Source: CBIHON01 sp966211965
GTDB taxonomy: Bacteria; Pseudomonadota; Gammaproteobacteria; Burkholderiales; Burkholderiaceae_D
Direction of reading: 5' to 3'
NCBI GenBank assembly: GCA_966211965.1
Contig: CBIHON010000048.1
Coordinates: 1-38,540 of the forward strand
DNA length: 38,540 nt
Shown one piece after another: positions 1 through 7,499 of this stretch. Positions within the stretch are counted from its first letter, which is position 1. Every line of letters begins with the position of its first letter. The notes under the pieces are model-generated. The model searched no databases. It was not told the origin of the DNA and was given only the letters and a program-made list of their open reading frames with translations. The position numbers were made by a program, and so were the translations under genes.

Positions 1-43
1 AGGCTGGTTCAAGCATTGCGGCTACACCTTACATTAAATCGCG

Positions 44-87
44 AACCGCTCTAGAACCTGCGCAGATAGGTTCTAAAGCGGGTTTTT
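44..87 (+). terminator. Rho-independent terminator-like hairpin
   Basis: A 16-nt left arm (44-59) pairs with 68-84 apart from one bulged base and a mismatch, and five T residues follow at 83-87 on the plus strand. It would end a plus-strand gene lying left of the window. It overlaps the stop codon of the minus-strand gluQ gene, so it may also act from that side, although no T-run is seen there. Confidence 0.6.
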
Positions 88-976
88 AATCCGGATACTT
101 CCTGGTTATGGGCAGATTGGCCCAGGCCGGCAGTGCTTGTCGCCAGAAGTCCTCAATCGAGGATGAGTGATCGACCGGCAATCCAAGCATCTGCGCCGCG
201 CTCAGCAGCTCCTTGACCGGCTCCAGCACGTCAAGCGCCTGCGCACCGGTCTGTTTCGATAGTTTTTCCCCAATCGCATTTGTGACGACCGGCACGTGCA
301 GGTAATGCGGCGTCGGCAGATGCAGCAGGCGCTGCAGATAAATCTGACGCGGTGTCGAGTCGAGCAGGTCTGCACCGCGCACCACGTGCGTGACTCCTTG
401 TGCCGCATCGTCCACCACCACCGCCAGTTGGTAAGCCCAAAATCCGTCGGCTCGCTTCAACACGAAATCGCCGGCTTCCGATGCCAGATGCTGCGTTACC
501 GTACCGATCCAGCGATCTTCGAAGCTGATACATTCCAGCGGCTCGGCTTCTGGCGGAACACGCAGGCGAAATGCACGCGCGACTTTCCCTGGCGCCAGGC
601 CGTGGCGGCACAGACCGGGATAGACAGCCGCACCATCGGCAGCGATGCCGATGCGTGAATCGGCTATTTCACGCCGCGTGCAGCCGCAGGCATAGATATG
701 GTCGCTGAGACGATCGAAAGCGGCCTCATACAGAGCCTTGCGCTTACTTTGCACGACTACCTCGCCATCCCATTGCATGCCCAGCGAGAGCAGCGTATCG
801 AGGATCAGTTCGGCGGCTCCGCGCAGAGTGCGCGCCTCGTCGATATCCTCCATACGCACCAGCCATTGCCCTTGCCGTACTTTTGCATCGAGGTAGCTGG
901 CCATCGCCGCAACCAGCGACCCTGCATGGAGCGGGCCGGTTGGGGAAGGGGCGAAACGTCCAACGTAAGTGCTCAT
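86..976 (-). CDS. gluQ: Glutamyl-Q tRNA(Asp) synthetase
   Basis: A stand-alone paralogue of the glutamyl-tRNA synthetase catalytic domain. The family activates glutamate and attaches it to the queuosine base at position 34 of tRNA(Asp), in the cytoplasm. The 296-residue protein starts with the class I signature region GRFAPSPTGPLHAGS (HIGH-like), has a zinc-site pattern CGC...Y...C near residues 97-123, and a KMSKS-like motif EKLSKQT near residue 239. The anticodon-binding domain of true GltX is absent, as expected for the family. Transcription runs left, away from the pirin gene. The ATG start precedes the catalytic core by only a few residues, so no other start is plausible. The assignment is by sequence recognition and looks secure. 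Confidence 0.95.
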   Translation of the reverse strand: MSTYVGRFAPSPTGPLHAGSLVAAMASYLDAKVRQGQWLVRMEDIDEARTLRGAAELILDTLLSLGMQWDGEVVVQSKRKALYEAAFDRLSDHIYACGCTRREIADSRIGIAADGAAVYPGLCRHGLAPGKVARAFRLRVPPEAEPLECISFEDRWIGTVTQHLASEAGDFVLKRADGFWAYQLAVVVDDAAQGVTHVVRGADLLDSTPRQIYLQRLLHLPTPHYLHVPVVTNAIGEKLSKQTGAQALDVLEPVKELLSAAQMLGLPVDHSSSIEDFWRQALPAWANLPITRKYPD

Positions 977-1158
977 GTCGTTAATGCCATAGAGGCAATC
1001 GCATGGAAAATTTGCAAGGCTTCCAAGAGCAGGTTCATCGGAGAATTCTTATTTGAAATAATTGAAGGATTTGTTCGAAATTATGCTCTCTTTTATTCCA
1101 TGCCGAGAGCCTATAGTTCGAAACATACGCAAATGGTTTGCACACCGGGGGCAACAAC

Positions 1159-1857
1159 ATGATCGAATTACGCAAAAGCGAAGAACGCGGCCACGCCAGT
1201 CACGGCTGGCTCGATAGCTATCACAGCTTTTCCTTCGCGGATTATTGCGACCGCGAGCATATGGGTTTCGGGCCCTTGCGGGTGATCAATGATGATCGTA
1301 TCGAAGCCGGGGCCGGCTTCGGCATGCATGGGCACAAGGATATGGAAATCATCACCTACGTGCTGGAGGGCGAACTGGCGCACAAGGACAGCATGGGCAA
1401 CGGCAGTGTGATACGGCCAGGCAACGTGCAGCGTATGAGCGCCGGGAAAGGGGTGATGCATTCCGAATTCAATCATGCAAAAGATCGGACTACCCGTCTG
1501 CTGCAAATCTGGATCGAACCTGACCAGTTCGGCATCGCGCCCAGCTACGAAGAAAAGCATCTCGATGAGATGGACAAGCGTGGCCGCTTGTGCCTGATCG
1601 CCGGACCGGGTGCGAGCGGCGACGCGGTCATGATTCATCAGGATGCGCGCCTGTATGCAGGATTGTTTGACGGCGCCGAATCCGCTGTTTTTCCACTTGC
1701 CTCCGGGCGCAGGGCTTACCTGCATGTCGCGCGTGGAGAGGTAAAAGTCAACGGCGTCCTGCTCAGAGAGGGGGATGCATTGAAGTTGACTGACGAAAAG
1801 AACATCGAGATTGCCGAAGGGCGGCAAGCTGAAGTGCTGTTGTTCGACCTGCCCTGA
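1159..1857 (+). CDS. Pirin family protein (YhhW-like cupin)
   Basis: A 232-residue bicupin of the pirin family. E. coli YhhW and human pirin can act as quercetin 2,3-dioxygenases in vitro, but the physiological substrate is usually unknown. The four metal ligands of the N-terminal cupin are visible as H57, H59, H101 and E103 (motifs MHGHKDME and KGVMHSEFN), at the same numbers I recall for YhhW. The C-terminal half ends in a short beta-rich stretch typical of the family. The reading frame opens earlier, at 1138, but I chose the ATG at 1159 because MIELRKSEERGHA matches the usual N-terminus. The gene stands alone, between gluQ (other strand) and a minus-strand small gene. Confidence 0.9.
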   Translation: MIELRKSEERGHASHGWLDSYHSFSFADYCDREHMGFGPLRVINDDRIEAGAGFGMHGHKDMEIITYVLEGELAHKDSMGNGSVIRPGNVQRMSAGKGVMHSEFNHAKDRTTRLLQIWIEPDQFGIAPSYEEKHLDEMDKRGRLCLIAGPGASGDAVMIHQDARLYAGLFDGAESAVFPLASGRRAYLHVARGEVKVNGVLLREGDALKLTDEKNIEIAEGRQAEVLLFDLP

Positions 1858-2094
1858 AAGTTGTTGGGGAAACGGGCTCGGAAATCGCCATAAGGCCGAA
1901 ATAAGGCCTTGCGCGGCGCGATCTTTGCCAGATGCGGAGGTAAGTTCGTGCGCAGCGCATTTTGTATGATTAAGAGTCCGTCTTGCCCTTTTTTGTTTTT
2001 TTCGGACAAACCAAAGGCTTTAACACGCCGTCAATTCTGTTCGCATCAGTCGCCAAAACGCCATTTGGTCGAACCTGAACAGTAAAAAGTCGAG

Positions 2095-2122
2095 GTGCAG
2101 TCATTGGAGTGCAGTCATTGGA
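2095..2122. repeat. Perfect 14-bp tandem duplication
   Basis: GTGCAGTCATTGGA occurs twice head to tail (2095-2108 and 2109-2122). It lies at the 3' end of the minus-strand small secreted protein gene. Because 14 is not a multiple of three it shifts the frame and creates the present stop codon. It looks like a recent slippage duplication or a sequencing/assembly error. Confidence 0.9.
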
Positions 2123-2400
2123 TCGCCGCCGCACTGAGCGGAGTGTTTTTCCCGCACATCGATTACATATCCCAGCTTCGCGGATTGCGAAGAAGTTTCC
2201 AAGCTAATGCATTCGATTGCCAAAGATGTCAGCTTGTATGCTTGCACAGCTTTTTCGACAAGCATCGCTGCTTCGTCTTCTGACGACACGGTTTTGGGAA
2301 CGAGGGGACACTGTTGGCCAGCATAGGAAAAAGTACTGGAACAGATGAGTGCGAAGCCCAGGACTCTTGCAAGAATCGAATAGGCAAGTTTATTTCGCAT
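2101..2400 (-). CDS. Small secreted protein, C-terminus apparently truncated
   Basis: A 99-residue product with a clear signal peptide (basic MRNK, hydrophobic stretch, cleavage near SYAGQQ). The mature part contains three cysteines and the sequence CGGDPMTA near its end. I do not recognise a named family, but the CGGDPxTxPRLF pattern is familiar from small uncharacterised bacterial exported proteins. The reading frame stops at a 14-bp tandem duplication. Removing one copy restores PRLFTVQVRPNGVLATDAN and continues to a stop at 1970-1972, giving 138 residues. The gene is therefore best read as a frameshifted allele of a 1970-2400 gene. Function is unknown. It is transcribed away from repeat copy 1, and no strong ribosome site is seen. 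Confidence 0.6.
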   Translation of the reverse strand: MRNKLAYSILARVLGFALICSSTFSYAGQQCPLVPKTVSSEDEAAMLVEKAVQAYKLTSLAIECISLETSSQSAKLGYVIDVREKHSAQCGGDPMTALQ

Positions 2401-2437
2401 CGTACTGATCCAGGTGATAGGCTTTAATGACTTGCTT

Positions 2438-2558
2438 TAGAGCATTTTTAGCCTGACCGTACGGGCCAATCTCAGGTCTCCGGTGCTCGGCGTACGCCTG
2501 TACGCGTCCGCTCCTCGGCCTGACCTTGACTCCGCACGGTCAGGCTAAAAATGCTCTA
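2438..2558. repeat. 121-bp inverted-repeat element, copy 1
   Basis: Perfect 23-bp terminal inverted repeats (2438-2460 and 2536-2558, beginning TAGAGCATTTTTAGCCTGAC) enclose about 75 bp that hold a second hairpin, GCGTAC-gcct-GTACGC. A diverged copy lies at 7025-7148. It sits between the 3' end of trhO and the start of the small secreted protein gene, so it could act as a terminator or could be a MITE-like element. No coding capacity is evident. Confidence 0.8.
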
Positions 2559-2630
2559 GCTTATTTGCATGTGCAGCTTGCCGTGATCTGTTGGCCTAAA
2601 AGGTGCGGGTCAACCGAATCATCGTTCATC

Positions 2631-3470
2631 TCAGCTTGCACAATGCGGACAAGACTCGCCATAAACATACAAAGGCGAAAGTTGCTCCCGCGGCGTCACC
2701 ACCGCCCGGCATGCAAAGCACTGCGCCGTCACCGTCGCTTCCAATTTCGGATTCAAGGCTGTGCGCCGGTCGAATACAAAACAATCACCGGTGTAGTGGT
2801 CGCCGCCGACTTCCTCGAAATATTTCAGGATTCCGCCCTCCAGCTGGTACACGCTGTCAAAGCCGATATTCTGCATATGGATCGCCGCCTTCTCGCAGCG
2901 GATGCCGCCGGTACAGAATGTGACGACGGTTTTGCCGTCCAGTTCGTTCTTGTGCTGCGCCACCACTTCCGGGAATTCGCTGAATTTGGTGATGCGGTAA
3001 TCGATCGTATTCTCGAACGTGCCGACATCGACTTCGAAGGCATTGCGCGTGTCCAGCATCACGACCGGCTTGCCTGCATCGTCATGGCCCTGGTCCAGCC
3101 AACGCTTGAGCGTCTTCGCTTCGACTGCGGGAGCACGGCCTTTTTCCGGCTGGATCAGCGGCATGCGCATCGTGATGATTTCGGGTTTGAGCTTGACCAG
3201 CATGCGTTTGAAGGACTGTTCTTCCGAATAGCTTTCCTTGACCTCGATATCGGCAAAGCGCGGGTCGGCGCGCAACCAGGCGAGAAAATCGTCGATCGAT
3301 GCGCGCGAACCGGCCAGGAATAAATTGATGCCTTCCGGGGTGAGCAGAATTGTCCCTTTCAGGTCCAGCGTCTTGCAGCGCTCCTGGAATTTGGGCCGGA
3401 TGCCGGCCGTATCGTCGATGTTGATGAATTTGTAGGCGGCGATATTTACGAAGTTTGCGGTGGACTGCAT
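2631..3470 (-). CDS. trhO: tRNA uridine-34 hydroxylase TrhO (YceA), rhodanese domain
   Basis: A 279-residue protein of the TrhO/YceA family, which carries out oxygen-dependent 5-hydroxylation of uridine at the wobble position of certain tRNAs, the first step towards cmo5U/mo5U. The N-terminal ~95 residues form the family-specific domain (KGTILLTPEGINLFLAG). The rhodanese domain spans about residues 125-225, with the active-site loop FCTGGIRCEKA (C186, second cysteine C192). The tail has CFAC and CPHC pairs that could bind a metal. It is shorter than the ~350-residue E. coli protein but typical of short-form homologues. It is divergent from dnaE across a ~96-bp gap and ends before repeat copy 1. 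Confidence 0.92.
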   Translation of the reverse strand: MQSTANFVNIAAYKFINIDDTAGIRPKFQERCKTLDLKGTILLTPEGINLFLAGSRASIDDFLAWLRADPRFADIEVKESYSEEQSFKRMLVKLKPEIITMRMPLIQPEKGRAPAVEAKTLKRWLDQGHDDAGKPVVMLDTRNAFEVDVGTFENTIDYRITKFSEFPEVVAQHKNELDGKTVVTFCTGGIRCEKAAIHMQNIGFDSVYQLEGGILKYFEEVGGDHYTGDCFVFDRRTALNPKLEATVTAQCFACRAVVTPREQLSPLYVYGESCPHCAS

Positions 3471-3566
3471 AGGATGGGAATTTACTAAGCCATTGATTTG
3501 ACGATATTATAAACTTCGCTGCCAGGAATGCCGGGGAGCGAGCCCGTGCGAGGTTAAAATATCGCG

Positions 3567-6500
3567 ATGAACTCTCCCGAATTTATCCATCTCCGCCTCC
3601 ACTCCGAATATTCGATCGTCGATGGCCTCGTGCGCATCGATGATGTCGTCAAGGCGGCGGCAAAAGACCATCAGCCGGCACTGGCGCTTACCGATCTGGC
3701 CAATCTGTTCGGCATGGTCAAATTCTACAAGGCGGCGCACGGCAAGGGCATCAAGCCGATCGTCGGTTGCGACGCCTGGATCACCAACGATGACAACCGG
3801 GACAAGCCCTCGCGCTTGCTGCTGCTGGTGAAGAACAACGCCGGCTACCTGAAGCTGTGCGAACTGCTGACGCAAGCCTGGCTTACCAACCTGCATCGCG
3901 GCCGTGCCGAGATTCGTGCCGAGTGGCTGGAAAACGGCGCGGCGGAAGGCTTGATCGCACTGTCCGGCGCGCACTTCGGCGACATTGGCATGGCCCTCGA
4001 AAACGGCAATCAAGCCGCCGCGGAGCGTTGTGCGAAGCGCTGGGCCGCAGTGTTTGAAAACCAGTTCTACATCGAGGTGCAGCGTGCCGGCCAGCCGAAC
4101 ATGGAACAACAGGTCAGGCAATCGGTCGCGTTGGCGGCCAAGCTCGGCTTGCCGGTGGTGGCGACGCATCCGGTGCAATTCCTCTCGCCCGACGAGTTCA
4201 TCGCGCACGAGGCGCGCACCTGTATTGCCGAGGGTGAGATTCTCGCCAATCCGCGTCGCATCAAGCGCTTCAACGACCAGCAATGCTTCAAGACCCAGGC
4301 CGAGATGGCCGCGCTGTTCGCCGACATGCCGGCCGCACTGCAAAACAGCGTCGAGATCGCCAAACGCTGCAACCTGACGCTGGTGCTGGGCAAGCCGAGG
4401 CTGCCGGATTTTCCGACGCCGGGCGGCATGTCCATCGACGATTTCCTGGTGCTGCAGGCCAAGGAAGGCTTGGAAAAGCGCCTGGTGCATCTCTACCCGG
4501 ACGAAACGAAACGGGAACAGCAGCGGCCGCGCTATGAGTCACGTCTGAAATTCGAGACCGATACCATCATCAAGATGGGATTCCCCGGTTATTTCCTGAT
4601 CGTGGCGGACTTTATCCAGTGGGCCAAGAACAACGGGGTACCGGTCGGTCCCGGCCGCGGATCAGGTGCTGGATCGCTGGTCGCATATTCGCTGTCGATC
4701 ACCGACCTCGACCCGCTCCAGTACAACCTGCTGTTCGAGCGCTTCCTCAATCCCGAGCGGGTCTCGATGCCCGACTTCGATATCGACTTTTGCCAGGAAG
4801 GGCGCGATCGCGTCATTCAATATGTGAAGGATCGCTATGGCAAGGATGCGGTGTCGCAGATCGCGACCTTCGGCACCATGGCCGCAAAAGGTGCGGTGCG
4901 CGACGTCGGCCGCGTGCTCGATTTCGGTTATAACTTTTGCGACGGCATTTCCAAGCTGATTCCTTTCAAGCCGGGCAAGCTGGTGACGCTGGCCGATGCG
5001 ATCAAGGAAGAGCCGCTCCTGGCCGAGCGCCTGGAAAACGAAGAAGAGGTCAAGCAACTGCTGGAACTCGCGCAAAAAGTTGAAGGCATCGCGCGCAACA
5101 TCGGCATGCATGCCGGCGGCGTGCTGATCGCGCCGGGCAAGCTGACCGATTTCTGCCCGCTCTACACGCAGGGCGGCGATACCGGCGTGGTGTCGCAATA
5201 CGACAAGGACGACGTGGAAGCGGTCGGTCTGGTCAAGTTCGACTTCTTGGGGCTGACCACGCTGACTATTCTCGACCGAGCGGTGCGCTACATCAAGCAG
5301 CTTGATCCGGCGATGGCCGATTTCGATTTGGCGAAGCTGCCCTTGAACGACCGGGCTTCCTACGAACTGCTGACCAAGGCGAAAACCGTCGCCGTGTTCC
5401 AGCTTGAAAGCCGCGGCATGCAAGGCATGCTAAAAGATGCGCGGCCGGACCGCTTCGAGGACATCATCGCGCTGGTGGCTTTGTACCGTCCGGGGCCGAT
5501 GGACCTGATCCCGGATTTCTGCAAGCGTAAGCACGGCGAACGTTTCGAATATCCCGACCCTCGCACCGAGGGCATCCTGTCCGAAACCTACGGCATCATG
5601 GTGTATCAGGAGCAGGTGATGCAGATGGCGCAGGTGGTCGGCGGTTACTCGCTGGGCGGCGCGGACTTGCTGCGGCGCGCGATGGGTAAGAAGAAGGCGG
5701 AAGAGATGGCCGAGCATCGCCAGATTTTCCGCGACGGCGCGGCCAAGGATGGCCTGTCGCAAGAGAAGGCCGACGAGATCTTCGACTTGATGGAGAAGTT
5801 CGCGGGCTACGGCTTCAACAAATCGCACGCCGCCGCTTACGCGCTGCTGTCATACCACACGGCGTATTTGAAAGCGCATCACCCGGCCGCGTTCATGGCA
5901 GCCAACTTGTCGCTGGCGATGGATGACACCGACAAGATCAAGATCCTGGTTGAGGACGCGCTGGATATCTGCGGGCTGACGCTGCTGCCGCCGGACATCA
6001 ATCAATCCGAATACCGCTTCATCCCGGTCGGTGTGCCGGGCAAGAAGGCGACCCAGATCCGTTATGGCTTGGGTGCGGTCAAGGGCTCGGGACAGAACGC
6101 CATTGAAGCGATCGTTGCCGCGCGCAAGGAAGGGCCGTTCAAGGATCTGTTCGATTTCGCCAAACGCGTCGACAAGCGCCAGATCAATCGCCGCACCATC
6201 GAGTCGCTGATCCGCGCCGGCGCTTTCGATTGCTTCAAGGTCGACCGCGCGATCTTGCTGGCCTCGGTCCCGTTGGCGATGGAAGGCGCGGAGCAAGCCG
6301 AAGCAGCCGCCAATCAGGTGAGCTTGTTCGGCGGCGATGACAGCGATCTCGAGACGCCGCCGGAATATGTGAAAGTACCGCCCTGGAACGAGAAGCAAAA
6401 GCTGACCGAAGAGAAAGTCGCCTTGGGGTTTTATCTATCCGGCCACTTGTTCGACGCCTATGCGGAAGAGGCGCGCAAGTTCGCGCGTTCCAAATTGGCC

Positions 6501-7013
6501 GACCTGTCGCCGTCGCGCGATCCACGTTTGATCGCAGGCGTCATCAGCGCCCTGCGCACGCAGATGACGCAGCGCGGCAAGATGGTGATCGTGACGCTGG
6601 ACGACGGCAGCGCGACGGTCGACGTCACGGTCTACAACGAAGTCTACGATGCCTGCAAGAGCATGTTCAAGGAAGACGAATTTCTCGCCGTGCAAGGCAA
6701 GGTGTCGGAGGATCGCTTCGCCGGCGGCTTGCGCGTCACGGCCGAGAAGGTGATGGATATCGCGGCGGCGCGCATCCAGTTCGGGCGGCAGTTCGCGTTT
6801 TCTTTCTCGGGCAAGATGGACGCGGCGCAGATCAGGAACGCCTTGTCGGCGTATCGCTCTCCCGAGGGTTTGCCGCTGACCATGCGCTATACCCAGCATG
6901 GGATTGGTTGCGAGATTCGCTGGCCGGATGATTGGCGGGTAGCGCCGGTGGAGGCGCTGCGGCAATCGCTGGTGGAGGGGCTTGGCGTAGAGCGGGCGCT
7001 GGTAGAGTATTAA
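3567..7013 (+). CDS. dnaE: DNA polymerase III alpha subunit
   Basis: The 1148-residue replicative polymerase catalytic subunit, close to the usual ~1160. The N-terminal PHP domain begins at HLRLHSEYSIVDGL. The palm contains GPGRGSGAGS and then MPDFDIDF, giving catalytic aspartates D403 and D405; the third is D559 in VGLVKFDFLG. The helix-hairpin-helix and OB regions follow, with an internal beta-clamp binding motif QVSLF at 917-921. The extreme C-terminus is short (ALVEY). It is transcribed alone, divergent from trhO, and repeat copy 2 begins 12 bp after its stop. No frameshift or missing catalytic residue is seen. The start is the first ATG before the PHP domain. Confidence 0.97.
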   Translation: MNSPEFIHLRLHSEYSIVDGLVRIDDVVKAAAKDHQPALALTDLANLFGMVKFYKAAHGKGIKPIVGCDAWITNDDNRDKPSRLLLLVKNNAGYLKLCELLTQAWLTNLHRGRAEIRAEWLENGAAEGLIALSGAHFGDIGMALENGNQAAAERCAKRWAAVFENQFYIEVQRAGQPNMEQQVRQSVALAAKLGLPVVATHPVQFLSPDEFIAHEARTCIAEGEILANPRRIKRFNDQQCFKTQAEMAALFADMPAALQNSVEIAKRCNLTLVLGKPRLPDFPTPGGMSIDDFLVLQAKEGLEKRLVHLYPDETKREQQRPRYESRLKFETDTIIKMGFPGYFLIVADFIQWAKNNGVPVGPGRGSGAGSLVAYSLSITDLDPLQYNLLFERFLNPERVSMPDFDIDFCQEGRDRVIQYVKDRYGKDAVSQIATFGTMAAKGAVRDVGRVLDFGYNFCDGISKLIPFKPGKLVTLADAIKEEPLLAERLENEEEVKQLLELAQKVEGIARNIGMHAGGVLIAPGKLTDFCPLYTQGGDTGVVSQYDKDDVEAVGLVKFDFLGLTTLTILDRAVRYIKQLDPAMADFDLAKLPLNDRASYELLTKAKTVAVFQLESRGMQGMLKDARPDRFEDIIALVALYRPGPMDLIPDFCKRKHGERFEYPDPRTEGILSETYGIMVYQEQVMQMAQVVGGYSLGGADLLRRAMGKKKAEEMAEHRQIFRDGAAKDGLSQEKADEIFDLMEKFAGYGFNKSHAAAYALLSYHTAYLKAHHPAAFMAANLSLAMDDTDKIKILVEDALDICGLTLLPPDINQSEYRFIPVGVPGKKATQIRYGLGAVKGSGQNAIEAIVAARKEGPFKDLFDFAKRVDKRQINRRTIESLIRAGAFDCFKVDRAILLASVPLAMEGAEQAEAAANQVSLFGGDDSDLETPPEYVKVPPWNEKQKLTEEKVALGFYLSGHLFDAYAEEARKFARSKLADLSPSRDPRLIAGVISALRTQMTQRGKMVIVTLDDGSATVDVTVYNEVYDACKSMFKEDEFLAVQGKVSEDRFAGGLRVTAEKVMDIAAARIQFGRQFAFSFSGKMDAAQIRNALSAYRSPEGLPLTMRYTQHGIGCEIRWPDDWRVAPVEALRQSLVEGLGVERALVEY

Positions 7014-7024
7014 GAATCTACGTC

Positions 7025-7148
7025 TAGAGCATTTTCATCCTGACCGTACACGGCCAATCTTGCGCCTGCGATGCTGACCGTACCATTCGTACGGTTGCGC
7101 TTCTCGGCTCAACCTTGGCTCCTGCACAGTCAGGCTGAAACTGCTCTA
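7025..7148. repeat. 124-bp inverted-repeat element, copy 2
   Basis: Imperfect 23-bp terminal inverted repeats (7025-7047, 7126-7148; about four mismatches) match the arms of copy 1 at 2438-2558. The interior also aligns, and the nested hairpin is kept with a changed pair (ACCGTAC-cattc-GTACGGT here, GCGTAC/GTACGC in copy 1). It starts 12 bp after the dnaE stop codon, so a transcription-ending or mRNA-stabilising role is possible. Confidence 0.8.
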
Positions 7149-7499
7149 GCCGCCTCCTGATCAATGTTCGTATCATTCCCGGTCCGACGCTTTCGTTCGC
7201 AAGCGCATGCATCGGGCACGGAAATCCTTTTTGAGAAGCAGTAGTTTTATCTACTGTTTCTCAGGCGCGATGGGCTGCCGCATACCACCTCCTGCTTCAC
7301 CTCTTGACAGCGTACTCTCCTGAATTTTCACTTGGCACGGCGACTACACGCACCTGGACTCGTTCCGCGCAGACCTATGGAACGGACTGCAGCGGCGGCT
7401 GAAGGAGCGGCGCTGAACAGGTTCTTACCGCTCCTCCATCGAGGCGAGTGGCCGGACAACAGTGCCGCTCTGCCGTCAGGCCATTCCTCTCATGCTCTC
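7149..7499. other. Intergenic region with hairpin and a possible gene fragment
   Basis: 351 bp between repeat copy 2 and the 3' end of the CBM6 protein gene. A 12-bp inverted repeat with one mismatch lies at 7233-7262 (GAGAAGCAGTAG ... CTACTGTTTCTC). At 7324-7415 on the plus strand a short open stretch encodes WHGDYTHLDSFRADLW and ends in RRLKERR and a stop. It reads like the C-terminus of a real protein but is closed upstream by an in-frame stop, so it may be a remnant. I see no intact gene. Confidence 0.45.
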
